From the NCBI GenBank assembly GCA_905182305.1, contig CAJJBB010000005.1, positions 231,072 through 295,071 of the forward strand: 64,000 nt of DNA, given 5' to 3'. The position numbers and the translations under genes were made by a program. Numbering within the stretch: the first letter of the stretch is position 1; each line of letters starts with the position of its first letter. This document shows, piece after piece, positions 1 to 11,561 of this stretch. The notes beneath the pieces were generated by a model. The model saw only the letters and a program-made list of their open reading frames with translations, did not search any database and was not told where the DNA came from. The DNA comes from Flavobacteria bacterium MS024-2A (lineage in GTDB: Bacteria; Bacteroidota; Bacteroidia; Flavobacteriales; Flavobacteriaceae).

Positions 1-1631
1 TGGTTTAAATTATCTCCTTTAAGAATAAAAATACTTCCTGGATTCCAGTTTTTCCCACTATTTGAAATGGGTAGGCTAGTGTATCTAATTCCAATTCTTT
101 GTTTAAGCAGTGCCGCTATAAATTTTGCGTCATTAAAGCTACCATAGGAAAGTGCATACCCATACATTTCCTCTGAAAGCACACTATTTGTTTTTCTATT
201 AATCTTTACAGCTTCGGTTTCAACTTCTTCTTTTGTGGCAATTGCTTTTAGACCATATGCATAGGGTAAAGACCATGCTGTTATGTCATATGTAAGCGAA
301 TCATTTAATTTAGTTTGCGGCTCTAAAAGGACCTGTGCCATTTTTCCTTTAGGCTGATTGGTAGGAACTACAAGTGCATTTTTTGAAAAGGAGGTATTAG
401 TAGTTTTTTGTTTTTGATAATTGAATCCTTTTAAAGTATTATTTTTCTTTAATGCATAGCTTTTTATATCATGTTTATTTAAGAGTGAAGCTAAAGCATC
501 AATTTTATCAACATTACCCTCTAGCACAAAGTTTTTGTACTTTAAATTTTTATTTTTAAAATATGCTTGATAATTTTCATTGAGTATTTTTTTGTTTTTC
601 ACAGCCATTTCAACTGTAGAAATTCCTGTAGTATAGTGGTGTTCAATTCGGTCAATGAGCGTTAACTCAATATTCTCATTGTTGTCAATACCTAAGCCAG
701 CAACTCCACCTCCTGCTTGTTCATAGGTCATGCCAATTGATCCTAAAAACATTGGATAACTGTCACCATAACTAGGATAGAGTAAGTCAAAATTTTGTTT
801 AGTAAAATAAAACCATCCTTCTTTATCAAAATAACTTGCGTGGTTTTTGCCAATTGCATCTTGAAAGTCAATTTGAAAATTAGTTATAACTTCATGAAGT
901 GGTTCTGCTGCTGGTGCAAAATAATATGGATTATTAATTCCTTGTTCATGAAAGTCAACATGAATATGAGGTAACCAAAGATTATATTTTTTTACACGTT
1001 GTTCTGACTCTAGTTGGGTTAGCCAAGCCCAGTCACGGTTTAAATCAAACATATAATGATTGCTTCTTCCGTTGTGCCAAGATTCTCTATGTTCAAGCGT
1101 TAAACCATTACTGTCATAAGGAGTGCTTTTTGTTTGGTTATAAAAATTCACATAACGATCTCGTCCATCGGGGTTAATACATGGATCTATAATCACAATG
1201 GTATCTTTCAGCCAATCACTATATTTTGTGAGTAATGCATGGGCTGTTTTCATTGCAGCCTCTGTACTCGAGGATTCATTTCCGTGAACGTTATAGCTGA
1301 GCCATACTATTGCTTTTTCATTATTCATAGGGCCTTTTTCCATACCACTATTTTGTAAATGTGTTTTTCTGATTGACTCAAGATTTTTCAAGTTTTCAGG
1401 AGAAGAAATAAAAGCCAATTGAAGTAAGCGACCTTCATTGGTTTTTCCGTAAGATTGCAACTGAAGAGCTTCGGATCCAGTCTCTAAATGTTTAAAATAA
1501 TCAACTACTTGATGGTGTCTTGAGAATTTGGTGCCTAGGGAATACCCTAAATATTCTTTTGGAGATTGAATTTGAGCTTGAATAAAAATTGCAAACAATA
1601 TGAACAGGCTGCTGAGAAATTTTTTACACAT
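1..1631 (-). CDS. M14-family zinc carboxypeptidase, C-terminus cut by window edge
   Basis: The frame is open from an ATG at 1631 to the window edge (543 codons seen). The product starts with a Sec signal peptide (MCKKFLSSLFILFAIFIQAQ) and should be exported. The M14 zinc site is visible: HGNE with H116 and E119, then INPDGRDRY, DLNRDW and HVDFHEQG supplying the third zinc ligand, and a later MTYEQAGGG that could hold the catalytic glutamate. These are typical of secreted flavobacterial M14 peptidases, which are usually longer than the part seen here, so the C-terminus is missing only because the window ends. It is divergent from bshC, with about 90 bp between the two starts. The substrate is unknown, but a peptidase or amidase role is expected from the family. 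Confidence 0.85.
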   Translation of the reverse strand, partial: MCKKFLSSLFILFAIFIQAQIQSPKEYLGYSLGTKFSRHHQVVDYFKHLETGSEALQLQSYGKTNEGRLLQLAFISSPENLKNLESIRKTHLQNSGMEKGPMNNEKAIVWLSYNVHGNESSSTEAAMKTAHALLTKYSDWLKDTIVIIDPCINPDGRDRYVNFYNQTKSTPYDSNGLTLEHRESWHNGRSNHYMFDLNRDWAWLTQLESEQRVKKYNLWLPHIHVDFHEQGINNPYYFAPAAEPLHEVITNFQIDFQDAIGKNHASYFDKEGWFYFTKQNFDLLYPSYGDSYPMFLGSIGMTYEQAGGGVAGLGIDNNENIELTLIDRIEHHYTTGISTVEMAVKNKKILNENYQAYFKNKNLKYKNFVLEGNVDKIDALASLLNKHDIKSYALKKNNTLKGFNYQKQKTTNTSFSKNALVVPTNQPKGKMAQVLLEPQTKLNDSLTYDITAWSLPYAYGLKAIATKEEVETEAVKINRKTNSVLSEEMYGYALSYGSFNDAKFIAALLKQRIGIRYTSLPISNSGKNWNPGSIFILKGDNLN

Positions 1632-1721
1632 AATTTATTTTTTCAACTTTAAATTTACACTTTCTAATTCAACTCTAAATTTCTTTTCCCAAAAAACGAA
1701 TATATTTACACAAAATCATTC

Positions 1722-2525
1722 ATGAACAAACAACACATTCCTTTTCGAGATACAGGTCGTTTTTCCAGTTTGATTTGTGATTATTTATCAGAGAATGATT
1801 CTTTAAAGCCTTTTTATGGTTTATTTCCAACCCTGAATAATTTTAAAACTCAGATCACTGATAAAACTGAAAGTTATTCAGCTACCCATCGAAACGTATT
1901 AGTTCAAACTCTTCGAGAGCAATATGAAACAATAACACCCTCTTCTTTAGTACTTGAAAACTTAGATCTTTTAGCTCAAAAAAATACATTTACCATTACT
2001 ACAGGTCATCAATTGAGTCTAATGACAGGACCCTTATATTTTATTTATAAAATTATTAGTACAATAAATTTATGTGAACAATTAAAAGTTAAATACCCTG
2101 CTTCAAATTTTGTTCCAGTATATTGGATGGCCAGTGAAGATCATGATTTTGAGGAAATTAGTTCTTTTAGATTTCAAGATAAACGTATTAATTGGCACCG
2201 TGATTCTGCGGGGGCTGTTGGTGAAATTTCTTTAGATGATTTGCAAGAGGTTTTGGATGTTTTTGAGCAGTATTTAGGCACCTCAGTAAATTCAAATACA
2301 ATTCGTAAATGGATCACTGAAAGTTACCGTGCTTCTCATAACCTTTCTGAAGCCACCTTTCGTTTGGTTAATGAACTTTTTGGTGACAAGGGTTTAATAA
2401 TTTTAGAACCAAACAAACCTGCGTTAAAAAAATTATTCATACCTATTTTAAAAGAGGAACTTACCAGTCAGCATTCTTTTAAGAATGTAATACAGTCAAG
2501 TAGAAAATATACAAAAAACGTATAG
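1722..2525 (+). CDS. bshC: Bacillithiol biosynthesis cysteine-adding enzyme BshC, N-terminal part (frameshifted)
   Basis: BshC adds cysteine to glucosaminyl-malate in the last step of bacillithiol synthesis. This frame carries the family N-terminus: IPFRDTGRFSSL, then TTGHQLSLMTGPLYFIYK and the conserved PVYWMASEDHDFEEI block near residues 130-145. It stops early at 2525, at about half the usual 530 residues. The remainder continues in the frame one base back (see 2546..3343). The break lies in a six-A run at 2513-2518. Restoring one A there gives a continuous protein, so this is one gene with a one-base deletion, a homopolymer sequencing error, or possibly a -1 frameshift site. ATG 1722 is the natural start and gives the canonical N-terminus. 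Confidence 0.85.
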   Translation: MNKQHIPFRDTGRFSSLICDYLSENDSLKPFYGLFPTLNNFKTQITDKTESYSATHRNVLVQTLREQYETITPSSLVLENLDLLAQKNTFTITTGHQLSLMTGPLYFIYKIISTINLCEQLKVKYPASNFVPVYWMASEDHDFEEISSFRFQDKRINWHRDSAGAVGEISLDDLQEVLDVFEQYLGTSVNSNTIRKWITESYRASHNLSEATFRLVNELFGDKGLIILEPNKPALKKLFIPILKEELTSQHSFKNVIQSSRKYTKNV

Positions 2526-2545
2526 CTACCTCGTTCATTCCTCAA

Positions 2546-3343
2546 GTGAATCCCAGAGAAATTAATTTATTTTATTTAGCAAAAAACAATCGCTATCGTA
2601 TTGAAAAAGAAGCTGGAGAATTTTCGTTAAATGGAACTGAAGAGCGTTTTTCTGAAGCTAGTTTTTTAAAAATTTTAGAAATTCATCCTGAATATTTTTC
2701 TCCAAATGTTATTTTGCGTCCAGTTTATCAAGAGGTTATTTTACCTAATTTATGCTACATTGGTGGTGGTGGAGAGATTGCCTATTGGTTTCAACTAAAA
2801 AAACATTTTGATTTTTTAAAGATTCCTTTTCCTGTTTTACTTTTGAGGAACTCGGCAGTCATTTATTCTAAAAAAACTGCTAAAAAAATCAAAAATCTAG
2901 ATTTAGATGTGTCAGATTTTTTCTTAAAAAGAAATATTATAATCAACAAAAAGATTCGAGAAGTAAGTGATATTGATCTTGACTTATCCTTCTTGAAAAC
3001 TCAATTAAATAAACAATTTGATTATTTAAATAAATTAGTTGCAAAAACAGATAAGTCTTTTGAAGGAGCAGTTACTGCTCAAAATATAAAACAGTTAAAA
3101 GGTATTTCTAATCTAGAGAAACGATTATTAAAGGCACAAAAAAAGGTGCTTGCAGATAAAGTTAACCGCCTTGTAGATCTTCACGACCAGCTTTTTCCTG
3201 ATGATACACTTCAAGAGCGAACCATAAATTTTGTATCTCTTTATCTTAAGATGGGAGATGCTTTTTTGCCAACTCTTTTTGAAGCGACTGGATCCTATGA
3301 ATCCAAATTTTGTTTTACTGGAATATTAGCCATAGAAAAATAG
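2546..3343 (+). CDS. bshC: BshC, C-terminal part (frameshifted)
   Basis: This is the second half of bshC, in the -1 frame relative to 1722..2525. It carries the family core NPREINLFYLAKNNRYRIE, RPVYQEVILPNLCYIGGGGE, and IAYWFQLKKHF followed by PFPVLLLRNSA, then the coiled-coil C-terminal region. The GTG at 2546 is probably not a real start, because the frame is open back to 2504 and encodes residues (KKRIATSFIPQ) that continue the protein from the first half. A protein from GTG alone would lack the Rossmann-like half and should be inactive. The gene ends 63 bp before the guaA ATG. Confidence 0.8.
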   Translation: MNPREINLFYLAKNNRYRIEKEAGEFSLNGTEERFSEASFLKILEIHPEYFSPNVILRPVYQEVILPNLCYIGGGGEIAYWFQLKKHFDFLKIPFPVLLLRNSAVIYSKKTAKKIKNLDLDVSDFFLKRNIIINKKIREVSDIDLDLSFLKTQLNKQFDYLNKLVAKTDKSFEGAVTAQNIKQLKGISNLEKRLLKAQKKVLADKVNRLVDLHDQLFPDDTLQERTINFVSLYLKMGDAFLPTLFEATGSYESKFCFTGILAIEK

Positions 3344-3373
3344 ATTGATTTTTTTTGTTGGTAGCCAGTCTCC

Positions 3374-3403
3374 TTGTTTTATTCGGCTATAATTGTATTT
3401 TTG
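3374..3403 (+). promoter_or_regulatory. Bacteroidota-type promoter of guaA
   Basis: TTG at 3374-3376 and TATTTTTG at 3396-3403 are separated by exactly 19 bp. This fits the Bacteroidota -33/-7 consensus TTG-N19-TAnnTTTG. The guaA ATG at 3407 is only 3 bp after the -7 box, so a transcript from this promoter would have almost no leader. Confidence 0.55.
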
Positions 3404-3406
3404 CTC

Positions 3407-4936
3407 ATGCAAGAAAAAGTTCTTATTCTCGATTTTGGTTCTCAGTATACCCAATTAATTGCACGCCGTGTTCGTGAATTATTCATTTACTGTGAAATTC
3501 ATCCGTTCAACAATCCGCCAAAAGATATCACTAGTTTTAAAGCTGTAATTTTATCAGGTTCTCCTTTCTCAGTTCGAAGTGATGAGCCCCCTCACCCTGA
3601 CTTAAAAGAAATTAAAGGAAAAATACCCCTATTAGGTATCTGTTATGGAGCACAATATCTTGCCCATTTTTTCGGTGGCAAAGTTAGTCCATCAAATACC
3701 CGTGAATATGGTCGTGCACATTTAACAAACATAGATTCTAGAGCCCTTTTTTTTAAAAAAATTGGTAATAATAGTCAAGTTTGGATGAGCCATGGGGACA
3801 CTATTTTGAGTCTTCCCGAAGGTGCAGAATTATTAGCAAGTACCGAAGATGTCGAAAATGCAGCATATAAGTTAAAGGACGAAGATACTTATGCAATTCA
3901 GTTTCATCCTGAGGTATACCATTCTCTAGAAGGAAAACAAATCTTAGAAAACTTTTTGGTTGATATAGCCGGAGTACATCAAGACTGGACCCCTGATTCT
4001 TTTGTGGATATGACCGTTCAAGAAATTAAAAAAAGAGTGGGTGATGGTAAGGTAATTCTAGGTCTTTCGGGAGGAGTTGACTCTTCTGTCGCTGCAATCT
4101 TATTGCACAAAGCTATTGGAAACAAACTCAATTGTATTTTTGTGAATAATGGGTTACTTCGAAAAGATGAATTTGACCAAGTGTTGGATCAGTATTCAGG
4201 AATGGGACTTAATGTTAAAGGAGTTGATGCATCTGAAATGTTTCTAAATGCCTTGGATGGTGTTTCAGACCCTGAAACTAAACGCAAAATTATTGGCAAA
4301 ACATTTATTGATGTTTTTGATTCTGAAGCTAATAAAGTAGAGGGTGTAAAGTGGTTAGCTCAAGGCACCATATATCCAGATGTTATAGAATCTATTTCTG
4401 TAAATGGACCTTCAGCCACAATAAAATCACATCATAATGTTGGTGGTCTGCCAGATTATATGAAATTAGAATTAGTAGAGCCCTTGCGAATGCTGTTTAA
4501 GGATGAAGTTCGAAGAGTAGGGAAAAGCATGGGAATGGATTCAGAACTTTTGGGAAGACACCCGTTTCCTGGACCTGGTTTAGCCATTCGTATTTTAGGA
4601 GAGATTACAAAAGAAAAAGTAAGAATGCTTCAAGAAGTGGACGCTATTTTTATTCAAGGTTTAAAGACTTGGAATTTATATGATGAAGTTTGGCAAGCAG
4701 GAGCTATTTTTCTTCCTGTCAATAGTGTAGGAGTAATGGGAGATGAACGAACATATGAGAGTTGTGTGGCTTTGAGAGCAGTCCAGTCTACAGATGGTAT
4801 GACTGCAGATTGGGTTAATTTACCCTATGAATTTTTACAGAAAACATCTAATGATATAATAAACAATGTAAAAGGTGTTAATCGAGTGGTATATGATATT
4901 AGTTCTAAGCCACCTGCAACAATTGAATGGGAATAG
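3407..4936 (+). CDS. guaA: GMP synthase (glutamine-hydrolysing)
   Basis: GuaA converts XMP, ATP and glutamine to GMP, the last step of guanine nucleotide synthesis. The N-terminal class I glutaminase holds [19 protein letters not shown], the nucleophile region [16 protein letters not shown], and FHPEVYHS. The ATP-pyrophosphatase domain has the P-loop [13 protein letters not shown]. The C-terminal dimerisation domain has [17 protein letters not shown] and ends [15 protein letters not shown], as usual. From ATG 3407 the length is 509 residues, normal for the family. An in-frame TTG at 3374 would add 11 residues, but it lies in the promoter -33 box and is not conserved-looking, so I chose 3407. 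A LysM protein follows 20 bp downstream. Confidence 0.97.
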   Translation: MQEKVLILDFGSQYTQLIARRVRELFIYCEIHPFNNPPKDITSFKAVILSGSPFSVRSDEPPHPDLKEIKGKIPLLGICYGAQYLAHFFGGKVSPSNTREYGRAHLTNIDSRALFFKKIGNNSQVWMSHGDTILSLPEGAELLASTEDVENAAYKLKDEDTYAIQFHPEVYHSLEGKQILENFLVDIAGVHQDWTPDSFVDMTVQEIKKRVGDGKVILGLSGGVDSSVAAILLHKAIGNKLNCIFVNNGLLRKDEFDQVLDQYSGMGLNVKGVDASEMFLNALDGVSDPETKRKIIGKTFIDVFDSEANKVEGVKWLAQGTIYPDVIESISVNGPSATIKSHHNVGGLPDYMKLELVEPLRMLFKDEVRRVGKSMGMDSELLGRHPFPGPGLAIRILGEITKEKVRMLQEVDAIFIQGLKTWNLYDEVWQAGAIFLPVNSVGVMGDERTYESCVALRAVQSTDGMTADWVNLPYEFLQKTSNDIINNVKGVNRVVYDISSKPPATIEWE

Positions 4937-4956
4937 TTTTTGCTAATAATTAAGGA

Positions 4957-6708
4957 ATGAAACAAATTAAAATACTTTTCACATTACTTCTTTTTTTGGG
5001 AAGCTTGAATCTTTCAGCACAAACCCCAGAGAAATTCCGTAATCATAGAGTAGGTAAAAAGGAAACCTTATCATCTATAATAGAGAGGTATGGTATTTCT
5101 AAAACTCAATTGTTACAGTATAACCCACTAGTGGATCGAGTTGGGATTAAAAGAAAGATGACACTGCGCATTCCAGTCTATAAAAAGGAATTATTAATTA
5201 ATGAACAGACACTTGGAATAAAGGAAGTCGAAAACGATAGTTTTATTCATTTGGTAGCTCCTAAAGAAACAAAGTGGCGTTTAGCATACAAATACAATAC
5301 TACTATTAGAATTTTAGATTCTTTAAACCCTCAAATAAAAGAAGGACTAAAAATAGGACAACGATTAATTATGCCGACTGCTGTTGCTGCTAAAATTATT
5401 CCAGAAAAAGATTCACTTTTCAATTATTATAAAGTGCTTCCTAAAGAAGGGTTTTATCGTATTGAAAAAAAGTTAGGAGTGAACAAGCGTGTTTTGGATT
5501 CTTTGAACCCTAATATAGAAACTACTGGTCTTCAACCAGGGATGATTCTAAAAATTCCAGGAATGCAAAGTGGTGTCTTAAAAGTTGAAAACGATCTGTT
5601 GGTAGAAAGAGTTAATTTATTAGACTCCACACTTCAGAAATCTAAAATAAAATTGGGTGTCTTGTTACCCTTTAGAGCTAGTGAAATTGTCTTTGATTCT
5701 ATTGTAGACACAGAAAAAATTCTGGAAGGAAGAAACCTTCATACCATTTCACTTGATTTTTATACAGGGGTTCAATTTGCGATAAAAAAAGCAGCTATTA
5801 AGGGAATTGATGTTGAGCTTACCACCTTAGATACTGAAAATAATCCTACAATTCTTCAAGAAATTATTCGTTCTGATGTGCTTAAAGATTTAGATTTTAT
5901 AGTGGGACCTCTAATACCTAAAAATTTTAATATTATTTCGAATGCGCCTTCTTTGAGCCAACTAATTAAAATTGCGCCTCTTTCTTCTGTTCCAGTTGTT
6001 TTAAGGAAAAATGTTTTTCAATCGGTTACCGAAGAAGCTCATTTTAGATCTAAAATGTATAGACATTTAGTATCCGTTATTGATACTACTCAAAATGTAG
6101 TTATTGTGGCTGATTCCTCACATCGAGATATAGAAAAAGAGCTTAAGTTAAAGTTTCCCTGGGCTATTACAATTCGTCCAGAATTACAAGATTATATTCT
6201 ACCGGAGTTAGTAGACTCTTTGTTGGTTGATTCTTTGCCTAATAAAGTACTTTTTGAGTCTAAATCTTTTCCGCTCATTGCCAGTGCTATCTCTCAATTT
6301 AATGCGCAGAACTCAAAAGATAGAGAAGTTCAAGTCTTTACTACTTTCAGGGGAAATGCTTATGACAATGAAAATTTATCACTCAGTATGTTGGGGGGGG
6401 TGAAATTTACTTATCCAGTAGGCTTTAAGCCATTGGATGAGGATTCATCCCGAGCTTTCATTGAGAATTACATCAATTATTATGGAAAACCTCCAACAAA
6501 AGAAGCACTTCGCGGGTATGATGTAACACTTGATGCTATTTTACGAACAGCAGTTGCGAAAGACCTCAAAAAATCACTAGAATTAGGAGAAACAGGATAT
6601 TCTTCTAATCGTTTTTTGTATCATAAAAACATTAATGAGTCCTTTTCTAATGAGGCATTTTTTATTTTGCAGCATAAGGGCTATGAAATATTAGAGATAA
6701 AAGAATAG
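4957..6708 (+). CDS. LysM-repeat protein with periplasmic-binding-protein-like domain
   Basis: This is an exported protein (signal MKQIKILFTLLLFLGSLNLSAQ) of 583 residues. Three LysM-type repeats follow: about residues 30-75 (HRVGKKETLSSIIERYGIS), 97-140 (HLVAPKETKWRLAYKYN) and 158-200 (YYKVLPKEGFYRIEKKLG). The part from about residue 230 (KIKLGVLLPFRASEIVFD) resembles a type-1 periplasmic binding fold as in amino-acid ABC receptors. No permease or ATPase is nearby. LysM repeats bind peptidoglycan, so I infer a cell-wall-associated periplasmic protein that senses or binds a ligand. The gene sits between guaA and pyrG, 20 bp after guaA, and may be cotranscribed with it. The exact role is unknown. 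Confidence 0.8.
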   Translation: MKQIKILFTLLLFLGSLNLSAQTPEKFRNHRVGKKETLSSIIERYGISKTQLLQYNPLVDRVGIKRKMTLRIPVYKKELLINEQTLGIKEVENDSFIHLVAPKETKWRLAYKYNTTIRILDSLNPQIKEGLKIGQRLIMPTAVAAKIIPEKDSLFNYYKVLPKEGFYRIEKKLGVNKRVLDSLNPNIETTGLQPGMILKIPGMQSGVLKVENDLLVERVNLLDSTLQKSKIKLGVLLPFRASEIVFDSIVDTEKILEGRNLHTISLDFYTGVQFAIKKAAIKGIDVELTTLDTENNPTILQEIIRSDVLKDLDFIVGPLIPKNFNIISNAPSLSQLIKIAPLSSVPVVLRKNVFQSVTEEAHFRSKMYRHLVSVIDTTQNVVIVADSSHRDIEKELKLKFPWAITIRPELQDYILPELVDSLLVDSLPNKVLFESKSFPLIASAISQFNAQNSKDREVQVFTTFRGNAYDNENLSLSMLGGVKFTYPVGFKPLDEDSSRAFIENYINYYGKPPTKEALRGYDVTLDAILRTAVAKDLKKSLELGETGYSSNRFLYHKNINESFSNEAFFILQHKGYEILEIKE

Positions 6709-6735
6709 ATAATACTGGCAAGAAGTTACTATTGA

Positions 6736-8391
<1,656 letters not shown>

Positions 8392-8413
8392 GCTTAACTT
8401 TTGAAAAAAAACT

Positions 8414-10243
8414 ATGGAAGAAAAGAAGTTTGACCCCTTACAGTTTATAGGATTTATCCTTATTGCATTAATCCTTACCTGGATGTTGTACAGGAATGGA
8501 CCTACAGAAGAACAGAAATCAGAATCAAAGACGATTACTGAACAAGACATTACTTCTCCTTCTAGTCCAGAAGAAAGTGAAACTTCAGCAGCCTTTATTC
8601 AACAACAAAAAGTAGAAAGCTTTGGAGACCTTGGAACTTTATTTAAGTCAAATTCTGTTGAAAATGTTTCTATTTCTACAGAAAATATTAGCTATGAAGT
8701 TCAGTCCAAAGGTGCTCAAATTGTAGTTTTACAATTAGATAAGTTTGAAAATTTTGCAGACAATTCACTACGATTAATTTCAGAGTCCAATACCGACTTT
8801 AATGTTAAATTATCGACTTTGGATGGGCGTGTATTAAATACACGAGATATATTTTTCACACCTACTTTGACCGATCAGGCTGACTCATATAAGCTTTTAA
8901 TGACTGCTAGTATCAGTACTAGACAAAGTATTGTGTTTGAATATGTTTTTCCTAAACAGGGATATCTCTATACAGTAAATCTCAAAACCGATGGAATGCA
9001 AACATTATTAAATTCCAGTACTCCTCCTGATTTTTCATGGAAAACAGATGCTTTTAGAAATTCAAGAAGTATTGACTATGAGAATCGTTATACAGAATTT
9101 ACTTTTGGTTATGAAGAAGATCGCGTTGATTATTTATCTTTAAATGGTGAAGATAAAGAGTCACGTGATGGAATTCGATGGATTTCATATAGACAACATT
9201 TCTTCAGCTCTATTTTAATTCCATCCACTCCGATAGCTTCTGCAGAATTAACTTCTATTGATTTAGCAAGTGAAGAAAATTTGGAAGAAAAATTCACAAA
9301 AACATTTAAAACATCATATTCCCTGGGATTAACGGATGGAAATTTGAATACCCAATTAACCTTTTATAACGGCCCTACAGACTATGACTCTCTCAAAGCT
9401 TTAGACGGTGACTTAGAAACATCTATTCCAATGGGATGGGGTATTTTTGGTTGGATTAATCGTGTGATTTTCTTGCCTTTATTTGGGTTTTTATCCTCTT
9501 TTTTATCATTTGGAATCGCAATTATTGTTATGACAGTTATTGTTCGTTTAGCCATGTCACCCGTTACCTATAAGTCGTATGTTTCTCAAATTAAAATGAA
9601 GGTATTACGACCTGATATTGAGATAATTAATAATAAATATAAAGATGACGCTGTAAAACGTCAACAAGAAACCATGAGCTTATACTCTAGGGCGGGTGCA
9701 AACCCAATGTCAGGATGTGTTCCTGCTCTATTGCAATTACCTATTTTTTATGCACTATTTTCTTTCTTTCCTGTAGCTTTTGTGCTTCGTGATAAGAGTT
9801 TCTTATGGGCAGATGACTTGTCATCTTATGATTCTGTATATGATTTAGGTTTTAGTATTCCTTTTTATGGAGATCACATTAGTTTGTTTCCTATTCTGGC
9901 CTCCATAGCTATTTTCTTTTATACCCAAATGACCACAGGTCAACAAGCAATGCCACAGCAGCCTGGCATGCCCAACATGAAAATAATCATGTATTTAATG
10001 CCTCTAATGATGTTGTTTTTTTTCAATAACTATGCCAGTGGTTTAAGTTTGTATTATTTCGTTTCAAATCTTTTGACTATTATCTTGATGTTGGTGATCA
10101 AAAACTATATCGTTAATGATCAAAAAATTCTTTCTAAAATTGAAGAAAACAAAAAGAAGCCTAAAAAAGCAGGTGGTTTTTCTTCAAGACTTCAAAAAGC
10201 AATGGAGCAAGCTGAAAAGCAAAAAAAAGCAGGGCGTAAATAA
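8414..10243 (+). CDS. yidC: Membrane protein insertase YidC
   Basis: YidC inserts and folds inner-membrane proteins, with or without SecYEG. The 609-residue protein has the Gram-negative layout: an N-terminal anchor (FIGFILIALILTWMLY), a large periplasmic domain (about residues 60-340), and a C-terminal five-helix core with the conserved MKVLRPDIEIINNKYKDD loop, NPMSGCVPALLQLPIFYALF and NYASGLSLYYFVSNLLTI. The tail is lysine-rich (KKPKKAGGF to KQKKAGRK), suited to ribosome contact. It lies 22 bp after pyrG and 27 bp before mnmA. Confidence 0.96.
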   Translation: MEEKKFDPLQFIGFILIALILTWMLYRNGPTEEQKSESKTITEQDITSPSSPEESETSAAFIQQQKVESFGDLGTLFKSNSVENVSISTENISYEVQSKGAQIVVLQLDKFENFADNSLRLISESNTDFNVKLSTLDGRVLNTRDIFFTPTLTDQADSYKLLMTASISTRQSIVFEYVFPKQGYLYTVNLKTDGMQTLLNSSTPPDFSWKTDAFRNSRSIDYENRYTEFTFGYEEDRVDYLSLNGEDKESRDGIRWISYRQHFFSSILIPSTPIASAELTSIDLASEENLEEKFTKTFKTSYSLGLTDGNLNTQLTFYNGPTDYDSLKALDGDLETSIPMGWGIFGWINRVIFLPLFGFLSSFLSFGIAIIVMTVIVRLAMSPVTYKSYVSQIKMKVLRPDIEIINNKYKDDAVKRQQETMSLYSRAGANPMSGCVPALLQLPIFYALFSFFPVAFVLRDKSFLWADDLSSYDSVYDLGFSIPFYGDHISLFPILASIAIFFYTQMTTGQQAMPQQPGMPNMKIIMYLMPLMMLFFFNNYASGLSLYYFVSNLLTIILMLVIKNYIVNDQKILSKIEENKKKPKKAGGFSSRLQKAMEQAEKQKKAGRK

Positions 10244-10258
10244 TACTAATTTACTGCG

Positions 10259-10266
10259 TATCTTTG
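10259..10266 (+). promoter_or_regulatory. Possible -7 box immediately before mnmA
   Basis: TATCTTTG fits TAnnTTTG and ends 4 bp before the mnmA ATG. As at guaA, transcription would begin at or next to the start codon. No TTG lies at the expected distance upstream, so the call is tentative. Confidence 0.3.
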
Positions 10267-10270
10267 TGTT

Positions 10271-11455
10271 ATGAAAAAAGGACGGGTAATCGTTGGTCTT
10301 TCTGGGGGTGTAGACTCTAGTGTTGCTGCCAATCTTCTTAAAGAAGAGGGGTATGAGGTCATTGGACTTTTTATGAAAAACTGGCATGATGAGTCTGTAA
10401 CTCTTTCTAATGAATGTCCATGGCTAGAGGATAGTAATGACGCCATGCTTGTGGCAGAAAAATTAGGAATTCCTTTTCAAACCGTAGATTTAAGCAAAGA
10501 ATATAAAGAACGTATTGTTGATTATATGTTTGATGAATACGCTAAAGGTCGAACGCCAAACCCAGATATTTTATGTAATCGAGAAATAAAGTTTGATGTT
10601 TTTTTAGAGATTGCTTTATCGCTAGGGGCAAATTTTGTTGCTACAGGGCATTACTGTCAAAAAGAAGAACTTGTTTCTTCTTCAGACGAAAAGTTTTATC
10701 GTCTTTTAGCTGGTGCTGACACTAATAAAGATCAGTCTTATTTTTTATGCCAATTAACTCAAAAACAATTATCAAAGGTCTTATTTCCCATAGGCCATTT
10801 ACAGAAAGAGCAGGTAAGAAAGATTGCCTTAAAACAGGATTTAGTAACTGCAGAGAAAAAAGATTCTCAAGGCCTCTGTTTTATTGGAAAAGTTAGACTT
10901 CCTGATTTTTTACAACAACAGTTAAAACCCAAAGCGGGAACAATCATTGAAATTCCAAATAATCTTTCTGTTTACTCTAAATCTGAAATACATCAAGATG
11001 ATTTAGTAAATCGTTCCAAAAAGTTACGCTACCAGCCCACAGACGGAGTCGAAGTTGGCAAACATAATGGAGCTCATTTTTATACCATCGGGCAGCGTAA
11101 AGGACTTGGTGTAGGGGGAAATGTAGAGCCTTTGTTCATTATTGATACTAATGTGGATGATAATACCATTTATGTAGGGCAAGGGAAAGCACACCCGGGG
11201 TTATTTCGCTATGCATTAAAGGTAGCTCAAGAGGATATCCACTGGGTTCGAGATGACTTAAAGTTAAAGTCTGGAGAAACTTTATCAGTACATGCTCGAA
11301 TTCGATACAGACAAGCGTTGCAACAAGCAACTCTTTTTCAGACAAAGGATGCTCTTTACGTTTCCTTTGAAAATCCTCAATCTGCAATAACTTCAGGACA
11401 ATTTGTTGCCTGGTATCAAAAACAAGAACTTATAGGTTCTGGTGTAATTACTTAG
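10271..11455 (+). CDS. mnmA: tRNA-specific 2-thiouridylase MnmA
   Basis: MnmA thiolates U34 of Lys, Glu and Gln tRNAs, taking sulfur from a persulfide relay. The N-type ATP pyrophosphatase P-loop is [15 protein letters not shown]. The first catalytic cysteine is in [13 protein letters not shown] and the second in [31 protein letters not shown] begins the tRNA-binding region. The 394 residues are in the normal range. This flavobacterial version has a longer insert around residues 225-265. It is a short-spaced neighbour of yidC. About 106 bp separate it from the next gene. Confidence 0.95.
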   Translation: MKKGRVIVGLSGGVDSSVAANLLKEEGYEVIGLFMKNWHDESVTLSNECPWLEDSNDAMLVAEKLGIPFQTVDLSKEYKERIVDYMFDEYAKGRTPNPDILCNREIKFDVFLEIALSLGANFVATGHYCQKEELVSSSDEKFYRLLAGADTNKDQSYFLCQLTQKQLSKVLFPIGHLQKEQVRKIALKQDLVTAEKKDSQGLCFIGKVRLPDFLQQQLKPKAGTIIEIPNNLSVYSKSEIHQDDLVNRSKKLRYQPTDGVEVGKHNGAHFYTIGQRKGLGVGGNVEPLFIIDTNVDDNTIYVGQGKAHPGLFRYALKVAQEDIHWVRDDLKLKSGETLSVHARIRYRQALQQATLFQTKDALYVSFENPQSAITSGQFVAWYQKQELIGSGVIT

Positions 11456-11561
11456 TTATCCCAACTTTTCATTTGATGAATTGCTTCTTTTACACCTTAG
11501 AGCTAGATTTTTTATAATCTTATTTATACTTTAGTATTTTATAAATTTATCGAGTCTATTT

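Noticed and set aside
3374..3406. Upstream TTG start for guaA
   Set aside because: Adds 11 unusual residues before the conserved N-terminus, and the TTG is better explained as the promoter -33 element.
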